A stretch of 6,854 nt of DNA from Solirubrobacterales bacterium (lineage in GTDB: Bacteria > Actinomycetota > Thermoleophilia > Solirubrobacterales > Solirubrobacteraceae), in the NCBI GenBank assembly GCA_027314825.1, contig DAHVAB010000137.1:1-6854 (forward strand). Reading direction: 5' to 3'. Under the pieces are notes generated by a model. It was not told the origin of the DNA, made no database searches, and saw only the letters and a program-made list of their open reading frames with translations. The position numbers and the translations under genes were made by a program. Of this stretch, positions 5,604 through 6,854 are shown piece by piece. Position 1 is the stretch's first letter. The number at the start of each line of letters is the position of its first letter.

Positions 5604-6613
5604 CCGCCGTGCCTGCACGCCGGCAGGTGGCCGCCGTTCGCGCTGAGCGCTTCGCGGTAGCGGGCTGCGTCCGCTTCGAATTCGGCTTCGCTGCTGGCGA
5701 AGACAAGGTCTCCGCAGCCGTCGGCGCCATCCACGTAGTAGAGATAGCCGACGTGGGCCGGTTTGGCTGCCGCTTCGAGCGATTCCATGCCGGGATTGGA
5801 GATCGGCGTCGGTGGCAGGCCCTTGTGCAGCCTCGTGTTGTACGGAGAGGGGTTGTGCAGCTGCGCTTCGGTGAGCGGCTTGGAGTAATCGTTCAGCGCG
5901 AAGCGGATCGTCGCATCGATCCCCAGCGGCATCCCCCTATGCAGACGGTTGTAGATGACGGCGGCGACGAGCGGGCGGTCGTGCGGCAGCTTCGCCTCCC
6001 GTTCGACCATCGAGGCGACGATCAGCATCTGGTAGGAGGTGATCCCGAGGGCGTGCGCGCTGCGGATGAAGCTGTCGGTGAACCGTTCGTGGAACGCTTC
6101 CAGCTGGTCTGAGACCAGCGCCCCCACGCTGCCGTGGCTTTCCACATCGTAGGTGGCCGGAAACAGGAAGCCTTCCAGGTTCGGCGTGCCCGCGGGAGCG
6201 CCGTAGAAGCGGGGATCGAAGCCGCTCGCATGCAGGCTCGCCTTCATGTAGTCGCCCTGCAGGTGCGCCGCGCGGGCGGCCGCCGCGATCTGCGGCCGGG
6301 TGAACCCCTCCGGGATCACGATCTTGGAGACGGCGACCTTGGCACTTGCGCCGGTGAGGGCCGCGAGCGCAGCCGAATAGCTCATTTCGTGCTTCAGGAC
6401 GAACCGGCCGGCGTGCAGTTCCCCGCGCTTGCCGTCCAGGAACGCCCGCACCTCGAAGAAGAAGCCGGACGAGACCACGCCGTCGCGCGCGAGGATGCTC
6501 CCCACCTGGCCGCCGGAGGTGCCCTGCGGGATATCGACGATCACCCTGCCGTAGCCGGCGCCGTGGAACGGCTGGAAGAGCGCGACGATCAGCCATACGA
6601 CCACGCCCACCAC
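5600..6613 (-). CDS. mltG: Endolytic murein transglycosylase MltG (YceG-like)
   Basis: MltG is a membrane-anchored lytic transglycosylase that cuts nascent glycan strands at the outer face of the cytoplasmic membrane. From GTG at 6613 the product has 337 residues: a hydrophobic N-terminus (1-16), a LysM-like subdomain (about 22-95) and the YceG catalytic domain. The latter shows EGFLFPATYDV at 147-157, ASMVEREAKLP at 200-210 with putative catalytic Glu204, the IYNRL..GMPLGIDAT stretch (220-235), and the YNTRLHKGLPPTPISNPG block (258-275). Two late cysteines (300, 333) could form a disulfide. The start is doubtful. The frame continues open upstream, encoding RARIGAIASLL directly before the GTG, which would complete the membrane helix and its positive flank, but no ATG, GTG or TTG occurs in that frame up to the window edge. 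The stop overlaps the aroE start. Confidence 0.9.
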   Translation of the reverse strand: MVGVVVWLIVALFQPFHGAGYGRVIVDIPQGTSGGQVGSILARDGVVSSGFFFEVRAFLDGKRGELHAGRFVLKHEMSYSAALAALTGASAKVAVSKIVIPEGFTRPQIAAAARAAHLQGDYMKASLHASGFDPRFYGAPAGTPNLEGFLFPATYDVESHGSVGALVSDQLEAFHERFTDSFIRSAHALGITSYQMLIVASMVEREAKLPHDRPLVAAVIYNRLHRGMPLGIDATIRFALNDYSKPLTEAQLHNPSPYNTRLHKGLPPTPISNPGMESLEAAAKPAHVGYLYYVDGADGCGDLVFASSEAEFEADAARYREALSANGGHLPACRHGG

Positions 6614-6854
6614 GAGCAGCGAGGCGATCGCGCCGATCCTTGCGCGCAGGCTGTGCGGCCGCAGGCTGTGCGCCCGCCCGTCGCGACGGCGGCCCTCACG
6701 CGTGCCGGGCGCCTCGCCGCCTCCAGCGCCGCCGCGAGCTCGGCCGTGGACACCCCCAGGTCCGCGGCCACCTCGGTAGCGCTGGGCGCGCGGTGCAGGT
6801 CGCGGGCCAGGCGCTCCTCGGCCGCCCGCGCCGCGACCGCCAGCCGGTGCGCCC
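6589..6854 (-). CDS. Sigma-70 region 3-like fragment, enters from the window edge (partial, probably broken)
   Basis: The minus-strand frame is open from the right edge to TGA at 6591-6589. Its first 50 or so residues (6852 to about 6700) resemble region 3 of SigB/SigF/WhiG-type sigma-70 factors: a helix AARAAEERLARDLHRAPS, then TEVAADLGVSTAELAAALEAARRP, the helix-turn-helix-like TxxEVAxxLGVSxxEL pattern. Real sigma factors continue with a linker and region 4, which binds the -35 element. Here the residues after about 6700 are Cys/Arg/Ala-rich and unlike any sigma, and overlap the upstream extension of the mltG frame. Regions 1-2 would lie outside the window. It may be a truncated sigma gene, a gene with a frameshift near 6700, or another protein with a similar helix-turn-helix. 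Fragment identity is moderately supported; the 3' end is not. Confidence 0.45.
   Translation of the reverse strand, partial: AHRLAVAARAAEERLARDLHRAPSATEVAADLGVSTAELAAALEAARRPARVRAAVATGGRTACGRTACAQGSARSPRCSWWAWSYG
6645..6672 (-). repeat. 15-bp direct repeat upstream of mltG
   Basis: CGCAGGCTGTGCG occurs at 6645-6657 and 6660-6672, a 15-bp period. In the mltG frame it reads HSLRP-HSLRA, an in-frame duplication of five residues just before the membrane segment. The multiple-of-three period agrees with, but does not prove, translation of this stretch in the mltG frame. Confidence 0.6.

Noticed and set aside
4443..5660. 405-codon plus-strand open frame across aroE and the pilB N-terminus
   Set aside because: It spans three real genes on the opposite strand and is Arg/His/Pro-rich with no recognisable domain.

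Overview
The window is very GC-rich, has almost no intergenic space, and uses GTG starts for most genes. Its layout is a minus-strand block mltG > aroE > pilB > pilT > pilC (6613 down to 242), facing the 3' end of a plus-strand gene. Base composition, codon style and the mltG-aroE-pilBTC order suggest a high-GC actinobacterium, perhaps a deep-branching lineage such as the Thermoleophilia/Solirubrobacterales. The taxonomic call is inference from style and gene order, not from a search.

Region by region. 1-213 (+) is the C-terminal end of an RNase D-like protein. 214-241 is a 28-base gap between converging genes and holds a short GC hairpin. 242-1450 (-) is pilC, the inner-membrane platform of a type IV pilus. 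1443-1553 is a 44-bp tandem repeat that duplicates the pilT/pilC translational junction. 1535-2623 (-) is pilT, the retraction ATPase. 2624-2747 is a gap with two overlapping, mutually exclusive inverted repeats. 2748-4769 (-) is pilB, the extension ATPase, with a long Pro/Ala/Glu-rich repeated N-terminus. 4782-5603 (-) is aroE, shikimate dehydrogenase. 5600-6613 (-) is mltG, an endolytic murein transglycosylase whose true start is unclear. 6589-6854 (-) is a reading frame entering from the window edge that looks like sigma-70 region 3 and then loses its homology near 6700, where the mltG frame takes over.

How it works together. PilB drives pilin polymerisation on the PilC platform and PilT drives depolymerisation, so the window holds the motor half of a retractable type IV pilus. 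No pilin, prepilin peptidase or pilMNO genes are visible here; the block ends at pilC. MltG (terminating glycan strands at the membrane) and AroE (step four of the shikimate pathway) sit upstream, with a 4-base stop/start overlap and a 12-base spacer, so all five genes probably share a transcript at least in part. The points most worth a second look are the duplicated pilT/pilC junction with its two coupled mini-reading frames, the competing hairpins between pilB and pilT, the repeated PilB N-terminus, and the sigma-like/mltG frame conflict at the right edge.
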